Positions 10,244 to 20,450 of a stretch of DNA of 64,000 nt are shown piece by piece. The notes beneath the pieces are model-generated. The model made no database searches, was not told where the DNA came from, and saw only the letters and a program-made list of their open reading frames with translations. Origin of the DNA: Cytauxzoon felis (taxonomy: Eukaryota > Apicomplexa > Aconoidasida > Piroplasmida > Theileriidae). The stretch spans positions 1 through 64,000 of the forward strand of contig JAIQCW010000317.1 of assembly GCA_020283715.1 (NCBI GenBank). The letters run 5' to 3'. The stretch's first letter is position 1; each line of letters begins with the position of its first letter. The translations under genes were made by a program, and so were the position numbers.

Positions 10244-10443
10244 CTCTTAGCTCAATCATATAGACAATAAAAAAAAATTAATACTATTCCACTAGTATAT
10301 ACATATTAAATTAAATAAAAAATTATACATTTATATACAATAAATTATCACATTGAGTTTTTTTTTAATCAAAAAAAAAATCTTCATACGGGTATTGTAT
10401 AACCCATCGACCCACATATAGAAAATAATAAGCTTCATCAATA

Positions 10444-11226
10444 CTATACCAAAGACATCACATGTCTTGATACATCAACCATCTTCTTACCACAAATATG
10501 ACATCTTCCATTTTTATAAGCACTGTAAATAAATATATTCATATACATTCAACTCACCATGATGTACAATACTTCCCATTCACATGAAGAAATATCTTAC
10601 ACAACTTACACTTATTACCACTCGTTTCCAATCTATATATACATCAATATAAATCAAGTTATCTTAAAAAGAAGTAATTATCCACATTATGTAACATTTA
10701 CTACCCTGTCCTGCAGACAGCTCTCCACCTGAGGTCATTCCACTCGCCGTGGAGGCCTTCTCTATTTAGTTGTCCCTCCAGCTCCCGTGGATCGCTTTCG
10801 GGTTCCACTTGAGGTCTCCACCTGAGGTCCAGTACTATTCCTCATTCCACTTCCATCTACATCCTCACCTACGCCACGATCTCCGGGAGTGGCTATACTC
10901 TTTAGAGATAGGTAATTAGAAGAGCTGTCTGCAAGACCAACGGTGGAGGCGAGTGTGAGAGAGTTGGAGAAGACAAGGTTGTAACCTCAGGTGGAAGTGG
11001 AAGTCAAGCATTAGACCTCGAGTGGATAACGACTTGTTGTATTAAAGATTGGTGTAATAAACATACTTATCCTTCTTGATGCGTTTTTCTAATAATTTAT
11101 TAACGCCAACGGCGCATCTATTTCCTATAGTAGATGAAATTTATGGAAGATTAACAACTTACCGTCTAATTTAGTGTCTGGTGTAGGTAAATTACTCAAT
11201 TTTTTCTCACATTTCTTACATGGCAT
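10444..11226 (-). CDS. CRIPT (cysteine-rich PDZ-binding protein homologue)
   Basis: Four exons rebuilt on the minus strand (11163-11226, 11067-11124, 10558-10632, 10444-10522) give 91 residues. It begins MPCKKCEKKLSNLPTPD and carries two CxxC pairs (KCKLCKIFLH and YCTSCAYKNGRCHICGKK), the layout of CRIPT. In other eukaryotes CRIPT is a small zinc-binding protein tied to the minor spliceosome and, in neurons, to PSD-95; the role here is unknown. Intron 2 (10633-11066) carries a palindromic element in the sense orientation. Human CRIPT has 101 residues. Confidence 0.9.
10708..11026 (-). repeat. Palindromic element copy 9, CRIPT intron 2
   Basis: Arms A and B with k1 and k4 caps and no D array. 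Sense to CRIPT. Confidence 0.87.
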
Positions 11227-12143
11227 CTTTATTGAGGCTAATTTTAGTCATTTCATGTAAATTTGAATGAGGAAGATGACAATAATGGACAAATTATTAA
11301 TTTTTCTAACATTTATATATACTGATGGAATATATCATTCAATAACAGCTAAATTTATAGTAATCTTGAAGATATTTGACATTATTGTCATTGAATATAC
11401 ATAAATCCAAGATTAAAGTAAGAAGAATGGGATTTCAATCCACACATTTACTGAATACCAATAGCACTCTTGTAGAAGAATCGCTATTTCCGTATAACAA
11501 TGTCTATTCATTACTTTACAATAAAAATGAATCAAGTACCTTTAAACAGAACTTTCATCCATCATTTCCATCAATTGATGTATTATTTATGTCAAATTTA
11601 GACATTTATATCTTTCATCTTACGTCACATGCATCAATCACTTAGACAGTGCTTGATGATGATAATATGCTAAAATTTTATTAAATCAATTAAAAACTAA
11701 ATAAATTTACTATAATATATGTAATTTATAAGTAATTTATTGTGTATTTTTTTTAAATGCATAGACATCTGTCTTAATTTTCAGTATTCAACAAGAGTAT
11801 TTCAAATTATAAACTCAACATTAAATTGAAGATATAAATTTAATATTTTGATTTATAATATCATAATTAATCAATTTCTATATGTTATATAAATTTATTA
11901 ACTATAGATCTATAAATTTAATAATAATAATTTAATGATATAATACCCCAGTAATTATAGATTTGAATAATAAATTTAGAGTAATGTATATGTATTATAT
12001 ATGTATAACTGAACTAATGTTCAATTGTAAATGGTAAATATTTCTAATAAATGCAGTTTTTATAGTATAAAATTAATATTATATTATATTTTATAAATGT
12101 ATACCTAGCAATATAATTTAGACAGCCACCATAGGATATTTAT
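11227..12143. other. AT-rich intergenic region upstream of membrane gene 1
   Basis: No palindromic element and no recognisable gene. An 89-residue frame at 11376-11645 lacks an ATG and resembles nothing known. The region probably holds the promoter of the plus-strand membrane gene and the 5' flank of CRIPT, but no motif can be defended. Confidence 0.5.
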
Positions 12144-13853
12144 ATGAATGACTGTAACATTATGAAAATGATTACATCATTAAAGAAAATATCCATGTTC
12201 ATGGTTGGTTTTACATTATTAACACCATTAAGATTAATATTTTCATGTGGTATATATATAGCAGATAGATATCATTTACCAAATGATAATGTTGGATTAT
12301 TAATAACATTATTACATAATCCTATGGAAATAGCTGGATTATTAGGTAATATGATCTCTAATCTATTAATATTAATACCAAATGAATTATTTATTACAAT
12401 CATCTCAATTATTACTAATTGGCTAATGGTTTTAATGGCAGTAATTACACTCTATGGATATACAAATGGAAATGATATAGGTAATCTATCCTATTATAAA
12501 TGGACTTTAATCATTTATCAATTCATATTCAATCTCAATTATACCTTCTCTGTACGTATAGATAATGAAAATATCAGTTTCTTAACAGCCGGCGTACCAA
12601 TCTCTGATGTTTTCGTATCATTCTATCACTGGTTATTCATCTATTATGCAAATAAATACAATAGTAATGATACCAAATACTGGATAGTATACGGCCAACT
12701 CACAATCATGGCCATATTATCATACGTTACCGCTGTACTATGGTCATTCAGCTACGTTATGCCCTATATCACGTACGACAATGTGGATCAATCTCAGAGT
12801 GAAAATCACGGACATGCACTCACCTCCACCGTAGGTCCTGCAGACAGCCTCTTCTATTTACTTCCCCCTTCGCTTCCCGGAGATCGCAGCTGTCCATCAG
12901 GAGGTGGTAAACAAGTGCAGAACGGAGGAATGAGTGAAAGAGGCGATAATAATAATGGAAAAGCTGAGGGGGGAAATGGGCAGGGTAACGGGACTGTTAC
13001 ATCTGAGAATCACAAGAACGAAAATATGACATGTGCCCCAGATTCAAATTATGGGGGAACTGGGGCGGAAAATTTAAATACTCAGGATGGTATAAATGCG
13101 ACCCAAAAGGAACAACTAGAGACTGATAATGATGGATTAGATGAACAAAGAGGTTTAAAAGATTTATTGCGCGGTTGGACCTGGTCACCCGGGTTATTAT
13201 TGATTATATCGTGGGGCTTGGTATATTTGGTTTATCCCAACATAGCACCATATTATTTAGTGGCACCAGAAGTTGCTTATAAAATAGAATTGATAAATTT
13301 AATTGTACATACAATTCCACCAATAATAATATGTATACTAGATAATTATAGTTTGGGTCCAGGAAGGAAATGGAGTGAACATTTATGGTGGAATTTGACA
13401 TGGCTAGGTGGTTTATACATATTTATATGTATATTTATATTTTTTAGAGTACTACATGGTTTTGATTCATATCTAAGATTAATAATTAAAGATAATGATT
13501 TATTAGTTGGGATATTGACATCATCATTTATAACATGTGTTGATGCTGTAGCAGCTATAGCCGCATCAGCTGTTGGTGCACAAGTTAAAGGATATAATGG
13601 ATCAGTAACTACATTTATAGTACTAATATCATTAGTATTTTTAAATATATCAGCATTTATGGGTGATGGATATCTTAGAACCTATAAAAAATATACTAAA
13701 GAGCATTGGCCTACCAAAGATTATAGTAATTTTGATGCATTTAAATTCTGGATTTATAAATCATATATATTAGCCAAAGATTCAGCTAGAACAGCCTTTA
13801 CCGCTAATATAAGATATCAATTGGCACGCGTAAGTGATTTTAATAAAGGATAA
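12144..13853 (+). CDS. Variable-loop multi-pass membrane protein 1 (short-loop member)
   Basis: Intronless, 569 residues. The N-terminal half (to about residue 209) has several membrane segments, with conserved blocks MVGFTLLTPLRLIFSCGIY, YHLPNDNVGLL and HNPMEIAGLLG. The C-terminal half (from about 339) carries WSPGLLLIISWGLVYLVYPN, GPGRKWSEHLWWNLTWLGG and GDGYLRTYKKYTKEHWPTKD. Between them lies a hydrophilic Gly/Asn/Gln-rich loop of about 130 residues whose start derives from an antisense fragment of the palindromic element. Two other genes in this window share both halves but have unrelated loops. The organisation recalls Theileria multi-membrane multigene families such as Tpr-like proteins, but I cannot assign it firmly. 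Whether it is a transporter or a surface antigen is open. Confidence 0.8.
   Translation: MNDCNIMKMITSLKKISMFMVGFTLLTPLRLIFSCGIYIADRYHLPNDNVGLLITLLHNPMEIAGLLGNMISNLLILIPNELFITIISIITNWLMVLMAVITLYGYTNGNDIGNLSYYKWTLIIYQFIFNLNYTFSVRIDNENISFLTAGVPISDVFVSFYHWLFIYYANKYNSNDTKYWIVYGQLTIMAILSYVTAVLWSFSYVMPYITYDNVDQSQSENHGHALTSTVGPADSLFYLLPPSLPGDRSCPSGGGKQVQNGGMSERGDNNNGKAEGGNGQGNGTVTSENHKNENMTCAPDSNYGGTGAENLNTQDGINATQKEQLETDNDGLDEQRGLKDLLRGWTWSPGLLLIISWGLVYLVYPNIAPYYLVAPEVAYKIELINLIVHTIPPIIICILDNYSLGPGRKWSEHLWWNLTWLGGLYIFICIFIFFRVLHGFDSYLRLIIKDNDLLVGILTSSFITCVDAVAAIAASAVGAQVKGYNGSVTTFIVLISLVFLNISAFMGDGYLRTYKKYTKEHWPTKDYSNFDAFKFWIYKSYILAKDSARTAFTANIRYQLARVSDFNKG
12826..12900 (-). repeat. Palindromic element copy 10, fragment in membrane protein 1
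   Basis: A k1-like cap (GTCCTGCAGACAGC) followed by an inverted B' arm, read antisense in frame as LFYLLPPSLPGDR. This is the only coding-sequence piece in the antisense direction. Confidence 0.75.
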
Positions 13854-15435
13854 TCTAAAAATTACAACCACCATATAATTCAGTATTAAACAATTAATAT
13901 AATCTCTTTCATTATATATAATTCATATTACTCTATAGAAACAAATAACAAGGAGCGAAATGTTTTCCATCCTAGGTACTGTAGTCAGCTCTCCACCCTA
14001 GGTTAGTCCTGCCGTCATCTCTTCTATTTACCTATCTCTAAAGAGTAGAGCCACTCCCAGAGATCATGGCATTATAATTCTGTTCTTAGGGGTTGACATA
14101 TTTACGTTCTTCCGGGTTAACATTCTCTGTTCCTCCGGGTAGAATTCCTGTTCTTAGGGGTTGAACATCTTCGTTCTTCCGGGTTGACAAATACCTGGAA
14201 GCGATCTACGGGAGCTGGAGGGGGAAATAAATAGAAGATTTATCTTCAAGACTTACATTAGAAGGCACCATAATATGGTAAGAATACGAGACTAACAATA
14301 GTTGATATCATCCTTCTATGGACTATTAATTTGTAATAAAATTGATGTAATTTTCAATCTTATTTATTTTTTTGGTAAATATTATGTTGTAATAATCAAG
14401 GAGATGTATATATAGACCTATGGTATACATTATATTATATTAATTCATAATGAATGAATGATGATGAATGGTAAGAATAATGAACTTTGTATTATAAAAA
14501 ATGATAAAATAGAAATAAATATATAATAATTTAAATTTAAATGAATAAATCTGGTAATAATACCCATCATTAATATAAATTTACCAATTAGAATTTCTGT
14601 AAAATTCTATTGCCATCCCTCCATATACTAAATGTTCATAGTATAATTTCATAATACCCCTCTCATTTCTCGCCGATTTAGGGTTATATATAATTTCTAT
14701 TTACATTATTTGACAATTTACAGTTTAAATAATGCAATTTTGGATCTAAATTCACGCTGATTATTGAAAATTTTAATGTATAGTAGAACATTACATTAAT
14801 TAATTCAATAGTTGCATGCACATTTTGCATATCTATATTACTTTGGATGGAATTATAGGTATGTTATAGGAATTAATTAGCTATTCAAATTGTCACAATT
14901 ATGAATTTGTAAAGCACGTAATGTAATAAAAGGTATAGTTGGAGTGAAGTAAGATTTATAATATTCACTTAAGATTGTAAAACTTCTTCCTTCAAGGACA
15001 ACTAGATGTTGTGTATACATCTTATTATAATGGTTAGATCAATTGTATAGAGATTAGGTTATGAATTCCATAATATTCAACGATGAATTCAAGACTGTGG
15101 AATGTATATGAATTATATACAGAATAGATTAAAGGGCATATACAAAATTATAAAGCGATTTTTTATATAAATTACTTGTTGTTTGTTTAATTGTAGCTTG
15201 TATTGTGTTGAAATTAATGTTCATTATATCCGATAATAAAGTTTCACATCTCAAATCCCTAAGTAAAGGTTTCTAAAATGTACCCTTGTAATAATGCATA
15301 AAATTTGTAATGGATAGTTTTAATTATTAACATATCGCATAAGTCAATAAAATATATTATCATATCGCATATAAATTAATTCCCCTTCTATGGGTGAGTA
15401 CTATATTCTATAAAGACTCATATCATTAAGGGAAG
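13854..15435. other. Intergenic region between membrane genes 1 and 2
   Basis: Apart from one palindromic element (13975-14262) it is AT-rich and shows no convincing open frame. Its length contrasts with the roughly 50-150 bp gaps between housekeeping genes elsewhere. Confidence 0.55.
13975..14262 (+). repeat. Palindromic element copy 11 (mosaic)
   Basis: Arm A on the left, B on the right, but the D array between them is inverted relative to both arms (GTTCTTAGGGGTTGA on the plus strand). Both outer caps are decayed. Confidence 0.85.
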
Positions 15436-18111
15436 ATGACTGATACTGACAGTAGGTGTAGGCCAAAATACCAATATCTCAATAAAGTTGCCATGATTAT
15501 GGTTGGATTTGGATTTTTAATGCCCTTGAGATTACTTATTACTTGTGCCTTTTACGCCATGCAAAGATTTCAGCTACCATTGGATAATGTAGGATTATTC
15601 ATTAATCAATTCAACAACCCTGTAGAAATATCATATTTAGTAGGTTTTATTATATCAACAGCAATCACAATGTCTACACCGGATAAGAAGGATGTACATA
15701 GATATTTATCAATAGCCACCAATTGTTCGACTGTTTTATGTAGTATTATATTGTTATTCTCCTATACAACTGGAGGAGAAATGGGACATGTTACATATTA
15801 TTACTGGACCTTAATTATTTATCCATCATTGGCTGGTATGAATTATACCTTTTGTGTAGCTGTTGATCCAGCCAATGTTACGTACAATAATTTAGGTCTA
15901 CCATTATCTGGTATATTCATATTTTTCTACCATTGGGTTTGTATGAAGATATTTAACACGTTTCACCTGGGAAATATCGAATTCTGGCTTGTTGTATACC
16001 AAATTATCATTATGATCTCCATCACAATTGCAGCTTCTGTCTTATGGACACTAGCCAGATTTTATGAAATTACGGATAATGGACAGGGATCGAGTGAATC
16101 GAGTAATTGTAATAAAGGACAAGATAGTACTCCATCTCAACAAACCAATAATGGATGTTGTTGCTGTTGTAAAGAATGTAAAGAAAAAGGCGAAGCTGAA
16201 TGTAAATGTGAGGAAGGGGATGATGGAAATTGTAAATTGTGTAAAATAGCCAAGATATTATGCTGCCTATGTAAAAAGGGAGAGACATGTACTAAATGTG
16301 TAGAGAAATTTTCAGAATGCGTTAATCAATTGACCTCCGGAGGCTGTTCATCTGAAGAGGCTGAGAAATTAACATGCACTTGCGAAGGTTGTAATAAAGA
16401 AAATACTTGTTGTAGAGTTAAAAGGTTTGTAAAATTCTGTGAGGAATCCTGTAAGATGATAAAGAATGCAACCTGTTATTGCACGACCTTCTTTAGGATA
16501 TGTATTTCCAAGATGATGACAAATTCTAGGACGACCCTAACTGTCAAATACATGTATAGAGCTATTATTGAATTATGCGCATGTTGCGGCAAATGTGGAA
16601 ACGGCTGTCTGAAGAGCGGTAAATGCAGTATAGTTAATATTTTAAAGTGTTTATTTGCAGATGAAACGTGCCTTTGCAAGAATCAATCTAGTGAAAGTGG
16701 ATGTAATTCTCTGTGCAAATGTGTTTTAGATTTATTCAAACAGATCAAGTGCGCTTTAAATATATCTCCCTGTGGAAAATGTAGCCCATGTACAGCGAGT
16801 AATCAATGTACTAACGGCCAATGCTGTCTAGTATGTTGGAAGAGATTATTTAAATGTTACATCATCTGTGGTGGGAAATGTAAAGTGGAGAATGATAAAT
16901 GCAAATGTTGTTGTGTTGCTGGATCATCTGAAGAGGAATGTACATGTTGTACACCTCCAGAACCCACTGTAACACAATGTACATGTACTGAAGATGAGAA
17001 ATGCTGCAGCTGTTGTACCTCATGTGGAGAAACATGTAAGAAACCATGCGAGTGCAAAAGTGGAGAATGTAATGGTTGTTGCTGTTGTTGTAAGAAGGAT
17101 TGCCAATCATCAAAGACTCAATCAAGTTCCAAATGCATCTTCGCCGGGATTTACTACTGGTTTATATCTGTTAAAGACTCATGTACACGAATAATCCTCC
17201 AATATTATGAAGCATTTTATTATTATTGTACCGGTAAAAGTCCTAATTCGTCATGTAAATGTTGTTGTTGCAAAAATGAAAAGTGCTCATGCCCAGGTCA
17301 TCAAAATGAAGCGCAGGAACAAGACTGTAAATGTTGTTGTTGTGAAAAGGAGGATCAAGCTAAATCACCTGGCACAGGAGGACAGGATAATGGTAAAAAA
17401 GGAGGTCCGCTAGGATTAGATATCCCAGAGGTATGGTCTCCAATAATGATGGACTTTTTAAGTCTTGGATTTTTATACGTCTTCTTCCCATCTATATTAC
17501 CATTTCAACTTGTTGATCCTCAGGGCGGTTATTATATTCAGTTGATTAACTTGTTTACAACAACACTACCAGCCACTATAATTATCCTCTTGGAGCTTTT
17601 CGAGGTTGGCCCAAATAGAAAGTGGAAAGGGCAATGGATATTATGGCACTACACATGGTTATTAATGGCACCATACATTTTATGTATGGCAATTTGTATA
17701 ATTACACTCCATTATCCAGACAGTGCTATAGCATCGGTTGTCCAAGGAAATAAGTATGTAGTATGCGCTTTAACTATAATTTATACATTGTCCGAGGAAC
17801 TTTTAGAGGATATAGGACTAGCTGGATCAGCTAATCAAGGCAAAGACGATAAACCTAACGGTGTTACATTATCCTTTGCTGCCATGGGATCTGTAACTAT
17901 AATGACAATCACAATGCTTATAGCTGACGGATATCTACAGGTGTATAGGAAATCTGATAGAGATCATTGGCCTACTAGAAATTATTCATCGTGCGAGAGC
18001 ATAAGCTTTTGGATATGTTCGGGCATTAAAGTAGCATGGAAAAGTAATATCAACGCCTTTACACTTGATCTAAGAAAAACATTTTTAGAAAAGGTCAGTG
18101 TAACTGAATGA
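15436..18111 (+). CDS. Variable-loop multi-pass membrane protein 2 (cysteine-rich member)
   Basis: Intronless, 891 residues. N-terminal membrane half to about residue 210 with the family blocks MVGFGFLMPLRLLITCAFY, FQLPLDNVGLF and NNPVEISYLVG. C-terminal half from about 655 with VWSPIMMDFLSLGFLYVFFP, VGPNRKWKGQW and ADGYLQVYRK then RDHWPTRNYSS. The central part of about 440 residues is extremely cysteine-rich, with many CC, CKC and CxxC runs (CKCCCCKNEKCSC), suggesting a disulfide-bonded extracellular or lumenal domain. The next gene downstream encodes another cysteine-rich protein of similar flavour. The same scaffold with a different loop is seen at 12144 and 47368. Likely a surface-family member, by inference. 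Confidence 0.82.
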   Translation: MTDTDSRCRPKYQYLNKVAMIMVGFGFLMPLRLLITCAFYAMQRFQLPLDNVGLFINQFNNPVEISYLVGFIISTAITMSTPDKKDVHRYLSIATNCSTVLCSIILLFSYTTGGEMGHVTYYYWTLIIYPSLAGMNYTFCVAVDPANVTYNNLGLPLSGIFIFFYHWVCMKIFNTFHLGNIEFWLVVYQIIIMISITIAASVLWTLARFYEITDNGQGSSESSNCNKGQDSTPSQQTNNGCCCCCKECKEKGEAECKCEEGDDGNCKLCKIAKILCCLCKKGETCTKCVEKFSECVNQLTSGGCSSEEAEKLTCTCEGCNKENTCCRVKRFVKFCEESCKMIKNATCYCTTFFRICISKMMTNSRTTLTVKYMYRAIIELCACCGKCGNGCLKSGKCSIVNILKCLFADETCLCKNQSSESGCNSLCKCVLDLFKQIKCALNISPCGKCSPCTASNQCTNGQCCLVCWKRLFKCYIICGGKCKVENDKCKCCCVAGSSEEECTCCTPPEPTVTQCTCTEDEKCCSCCTSCGETCKKPCECKSGECNGCCCCCKKDCQSSKTQSSSKCIFAGIYYWFISVKDSCTRIILQYYEAFYYYCTGKSPNSSCKCCCCKNEKCSCPGHQNEAQEQDCKCCCCEKEDQAKSPGTGGQDNGKKGGPLGLDIPEVWSPIMMDFLSLGFLYVFFPSILPFQLVDPQGGYYIQLINLFTTTLPATIIILLELFEVGPNRKWKGQWILWHYTWLLMAPYILCMAICIITLHYPDSAIASVVQGNKYVVCALTIIYTLSEELLEDIGLAGSANQGKDDKPNGVTLSFAAMGSVTIMTITMLIADGYLQVYRKSDRDHWPTRNYSSCESISFWICSGIKVAWKSNINAFTLDLRKTFLEKVSVTE

Positions 18112-18438
18112 AGTTTAATTCGGTATGAAATACACAAAGGTACCGAAAAATTGTTTTCTGTTCCGTGTACCCCTAGGAGGGTTGTCTCTTGTAGTTTGTA
18201 TTTTAGTGTATAATGTTTCTATTGTTGCTGTATAAAGTTTGTAATTTTAAAGGTATAGGAATATGAAATTTAATATTCCTCAATTTTCATTCATTGTTTT
18301 TAAATTTTTTTTAAATGTACCATATAATGCAGTTTTAATTTTAATTTAATTAAATAATTATTTATACATGTCTATTAAAGAGTCAGTTGATGAGCTTCTC
18401 ATACACTCCAGGAGATTATCAATATATGCAAAGAGGAT
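18112..18438. other. Gap with a frame-shifted possible 5' end of the next gene
   Basis: The frame of the downstream cysteine-rich protein is open from 18394 but has no ATG there. An ATG at 18368 opens a frame offset by one base (MSIKESVDELL). See the downstream gene. Confidence 0.5.
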
Positions 18439-20322
18439 GTGGTGATTGAAAAGTGTCCAGAGGTTAAAAAGAAGGAGGAGAAGAATACTGGGACTAGTTG
18501 TGGAACTCCTTCTACTGAAGGAGCGTCTCAAGAGAATACAGTGAGTACTAATTGTTGCTGCATCAGTGGGTTGAATGAATCCGCTAATAGTATTACAAAT
18601 ACGAGTATTAAAAAATTATTGGAAAAAATACAAGTTAATGGATGTAAATGTTGTGACAAAACTGAGACTGATCACATGAAAGAATTCGTAACTACCTCCA
18701 TAGAATCTCTAAAGGCATCAGGGAAGCAGTTGATAAAGGAGATAGAGAAGGTTTCATTAAGTGATGATGAAAATACAATTGAAAATGTAAAATTGTTAAA
18801 GGGATATACGCATCAAGTCTTGTGGTTCTTACTCTCTTATGTTGCAGTGGAGGAATACATTCTAATATGCAATTGGTTGTGTAAGCTTAAAGAGTATTTG
18901 TGCAAGATTCTTAAATGTATATGGAGTAGTCAGAGTGGTTCTGAAGGTAAAAAGTGTTGTGAACATTTAAATGGTACGCAGAATAAGGAGAATTGTATAT
19001 GTAGGATATTATATGAAATTATCTGTCTACTTGTAAAATCTATAAAGAGGTTACATGAACATAAGAGGGAGATTATTTTAAGGAAGGATACTACTACTTC
19101 TGCTGATTGTCAGTGTACTTGTGATTGTTGTCCTAAAACTGGTGAAGCCAAAACATGTACATGTGTTGAAAAAACAAAGATACAGGAAATGAAGGGTGAA
19201 GGCTTTACTGTATCTACGAAATCTTTGGATAATATAAGATCAACTATTCTCATATTTTATGGTATGGAGAAGATAATTGGAAAATGCAAAGATAAAATTT
19301 GCAAGGGCAAGGATGACAAATGCTCGTGTGACAATAAGTCTGATAACTATGCAGAATGTCTATCATTATTTTCAGTATGCTTTAATATTCTGAAGGATCT
19401 TTCATCAAGTAAGGACGGTACTCTACCCATGGCCGTCACATGGTTATCTAATTGCTTGAGGTTTGTCGATAAGAATGTGGAGGTTGATAAATGTCCATTA
19501 GCTACTGATGGCCATTATAAATGCCGAAATGCTAAGTATTCAACTGAATCCACTTGTAATAAGACAAAGGTTGATGAGTTGGCTGAGAAATATAAGACGA
19601 TGATTGAAAAGGCTAAGGAATTGAATGGACTTAAAGATAAAAATGATGTACAAAATGGTGTAACAGGTTGTAACACTGCAGCATGTCCTACAACTACTGA
19701 ATGTAAAGGTGAAGGGTGTAAATGCAATAATACTGAATGTAATTGTGAAAACACTATTAAATCTGAAGATAACAGTGTCTTTAAGAAATTATGCGATATG
19801 ATGTGCTGTAATGGAGAGAGTGGAAAAGGAAATTGTAATTGTAGTAATGGTGGAAAAAATTGTCAATCCATATCATCATTTTGTGCTGAGGTGGGGAAAT
19901 TTACGGAGTTAGTGAAAACTGTTATTAAACAAAATGGAGCAACAACACAAGAATCTCAAACTACAACATGTAACTGTAAGGAAAAGAATTGCGAATCCTG
20001 TCAAACATGTCGCTTCATTAAACTCGTTGAGGAGTATACGGGAGAATTGAAGGAGGTTAATGAATGTATATGCAATAAGCCTGATTTGTTTGATGCAGTA
20101 ATTGATATAACATTAGACGTAGGCTTTGCCGCATTCGACGTGATTACAGACATATTTAGTGCCATTATAAAGTATTTTAAGAACGGTAACTCCAAAAATG
20201 GCCAAAAAACAGATGTAACTACTCAAGTATCCAAGCTAAAATTTTATGAGTGCGAGTGTTGTATAGACAAAAAAGAAAACTGCTTGGTGTATGGATACAC
20301 ATGTGATGTATGCCATATATAG
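18439..20322 (+). CDS. Cysteine-rich protein, possibly variable surface or secreted family
   Basis: About 627 residues from an internal GTG. The true N-terminus probably lies upstream, because the same frame is open from 18394. Cysteine pairs and triplets recur along the length (CKCCDK, CQCTCDCC, CTCVEKTK, CKCNNTECNCE, CECCIDKKENC), separated by helical stretches such as EEYILICNWLCKLKEYLC. A hydrophobic stretch near residues 555-585 (FAAFDVITDIFSAIIKYF) could be a membrane anchor or a buried helix. The alternation of helices and Cys clusters recalls piroplasm variant antigens of the VESA type, but no specific match can be claimed. The stop codon is followed within 4 bases by a palindromic element arm. 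Asn/Lys/Cys-rich composition resembles the loop of the preceding gene. Confidence 0.65.
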   Translation: MVIEKCPEVKKKEEKNTGTSCGTPSTEGASQENTVSTNCCCISGLNESANSITNTSIKKLLEKIQVNGCKCCDKTETDHMKEFVTTSIESLKASGKQLIKEIEKVSLSDDENTIENVKLLKGYTHQVLWFLLSYVAVEEYILICNWLCKLKEYLCKILKCIWSSQSGSEGKKCCEHLNGTQNKENCICRILYEIICLLVKSIKRLHEHKREIILRKDTTTSADCQCTCDCCPKTGEAKTCTCVEKTKIQEMKGEGFTVSTKSLDNIRSTILIFYGMEKIIGKCKDKICKGKDDKCSCDNKSDNYAECLSLFSVCFNILKDLSSSKDGTLPMAVTWLSNCLRFVDKNVEVDKCPLATDGHYKCRNAKYSTESTCNKTKVDELAEKYKTMIEKAKELNGLKDKNDVQNGVTGCNTAACPTTTECKGEGCKCNNTECNCENTIKSEDNSVFKKLCDMMCCNGESGKGNCNCSNGGKNCQSISSFCAEVGKFTELVKTVIKQNGATTQESQTTTCNCKEKNCESCQTCRFIKLVEEYTGELKEVNECICNKPDLFDAVIDITLDVGFAAFDVITDIFSAIIKYFKNGNSKNGQKTDVTTQVSKLKFYECECCIDKKENCLVYGYTCDVCHI

Positions 20323-20325
20323 TAG

Positions 20326-20412
20326 ACCTCAAGTGGAACCCGTAGCTGATCTCAGGGAAGCGAAGGGGGAAGTAAATAGAGAAGCTGACGGCAGGATGGA
20401 CTTCGGTGGAAT
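20326..20412 (+). repeat. Palindromic element copy 12 (B' arm only)
   Basis: A single B' arm with a k2 cap, starting GACCTCAAGTGG right after the stop codon of the cysteine-rich gene and ending at a decayed GACTTCGGTGGA. Confidence 0.85.
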
Positions 20413-20450
20413 ATTTTTTAAAGATATAAGTATATATATGTTAGATTAGA

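Noticed and set aside
11376..11645. 89-residue frame upstream of membrane gene 1
   Set aside because: It begins at TTG, has no recognisable domain and lies in AT-rich intergenic sequence. An exon cannot be excluded, but nothing supports it.
16070..17413. Several His-, Ile- or Val-rich frames on both strands across the cysteine-rich region
   Set aside because: They are alternative-frame readings of repetitive TGT/TGC codons in membrane protein 2.
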